Positions 63,840 through 64,000 of a stretch of DNA of 64,000 nt are shown here, piece by piece. Below the pieces are notes generated by a model that saw only the letters and a program-made list of their open reading frames with translations, did not search any database and was not told the origin of the DNA. The stretch lies in NCBI RefSeq assembly GCF_009372235.1, contig NZ_ML762920.1, positions 403,298 to 467,297 on the forward strand, given 5' to 3'. Position 1 is the first letter of the stretch, and each line of letters opens with the position of its first letter. The position numbers and the translations under genes were made by a program. This DNA is from Dickeya oryzae (GTDB lineage Bacteria > Pseudomonadota > Gammaproteobacteria > Enterobacterales > Enterobacteriaceae).

Positions 63840-64000
63840 ATGAAAAGAATGTTAATTAACGCAACTCAGCAGGAAGAGTTGCGTGTTGCCTTGGTTGATG
63901 GTCAGCGGCTCTACGATCTGGATATTGAAAGCCCTGGACACGAACAGAAAAAGGCGAACATTTACAAAGGCAAAATCACCCGCATTGAACCCAGCCTTGA
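63840..64000 (+). CDS. rne: Ribonuclease E, N-terminal start (partial)
   Basis: The window ends 53 codons into this gene. The protein reads [30 protein letters not shown] and continues [15 protein letters not shown], the entry to the S1 RNA-binding domain, nearly identical to E. coli RNase E. RNase E is the essential endonuclease and scaffold of the RNA degradosome. Its position divergent from rluC and behind a long leader is as in E. coli. Confidence 0.95.
   Translation, partial: MKRMLINATQQEELRVALVDGQRLYDLDIESPGHEQKKANIYKGKITRIEPSL

Overview
This 64 kb window is chromosomal DNA of an enteric gammaproteobacterium. Protein content, Shine-Dalgarno starts and gene order fit the Enterobacterales. 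The mid-50s GC impression (not computed), the closeness of most proteins to E. coli without identity, and a dispersed repeat with a TTCRGGTTGCAG core suggest a soft-rot Pectobacteriaceae member such as Dickeya; that is inference from memory, not a database result. No tRNA, rRNA, insertion sequence, prophage or CRISPR array was found. Nearly all of the window is intact housekeeping DNA.

Layout. 1-16 kb: end of ssuCB (sulfonate uptake), then pepN facing away from pncB, asnS, two tandem general porins, aspC, gloC, mepK and ldtD. This is the E. coli order except that the porin is duplicated. 15.5-23 kb: selO, rflP (ydiV), lplA, nlpC, btuD, btuE and btuC, a block that lies elsewhere in E. coli, then an unrecognised small ORF. 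23-31.6 kb: cobB, nagK, lolEDC, and mfd diverging from lolC. 31.6-41.2 kb: an accessory stretch between mfd and ycfJ with a CSS-EAL phosphodiesterase, the Hsp70-like yegD, an arylamine N-acetyltransferase, and a sugar module (GH31 glycosidase, MFS anion/sugar symporter, divergent LacI-type regulator). 41.2-64 kb: ycfJ, ndh, ycfP, nagZ, thiK, lpoB, ycfL, hinT, a malate/lactate-type dehydrogenase, ptsG, then the ycfH-holB-tmk-mltG-pabC-fabF-acpP-fabG-fabD-fabH-plsX-rpmF-yceD cluster on the minus strand, yceF, rluC, and the start of rne behind its long leader.

How the genes work together. The right half is an envelope and fatty-acid growth block: phospholipid and fatty acid synthesis (plsX, fab genes, acpP), peptidoglycan synthesis and recycling (mltG, lpoB, nagZ, nagK, with mepK, ldtD and nlpC on the left) and lipoprotein export (lolCDE). 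Regulatory sites readable by eye include a NadR-type box before pncB, a perfect FNR box before ndh, Mlc- and CRP-like sites and a conserved SgrS target before ptsG, OmpF-type and OmpC-type OmpR boxes before the two porins, and the rne leader.

The most unusual signals are: the tandem porins with differently built promoters and a minus-strand terminator between them in the position MicF occupies beside ompC; the GH31/MFS/LacI module; a YdiV-type EAL protein that keeps more catalytic residues than E. coli YdiV; and a recurrent pattern of short imperfect tandem repeats (unit about 15-19 bp) in many intergenic gaps.
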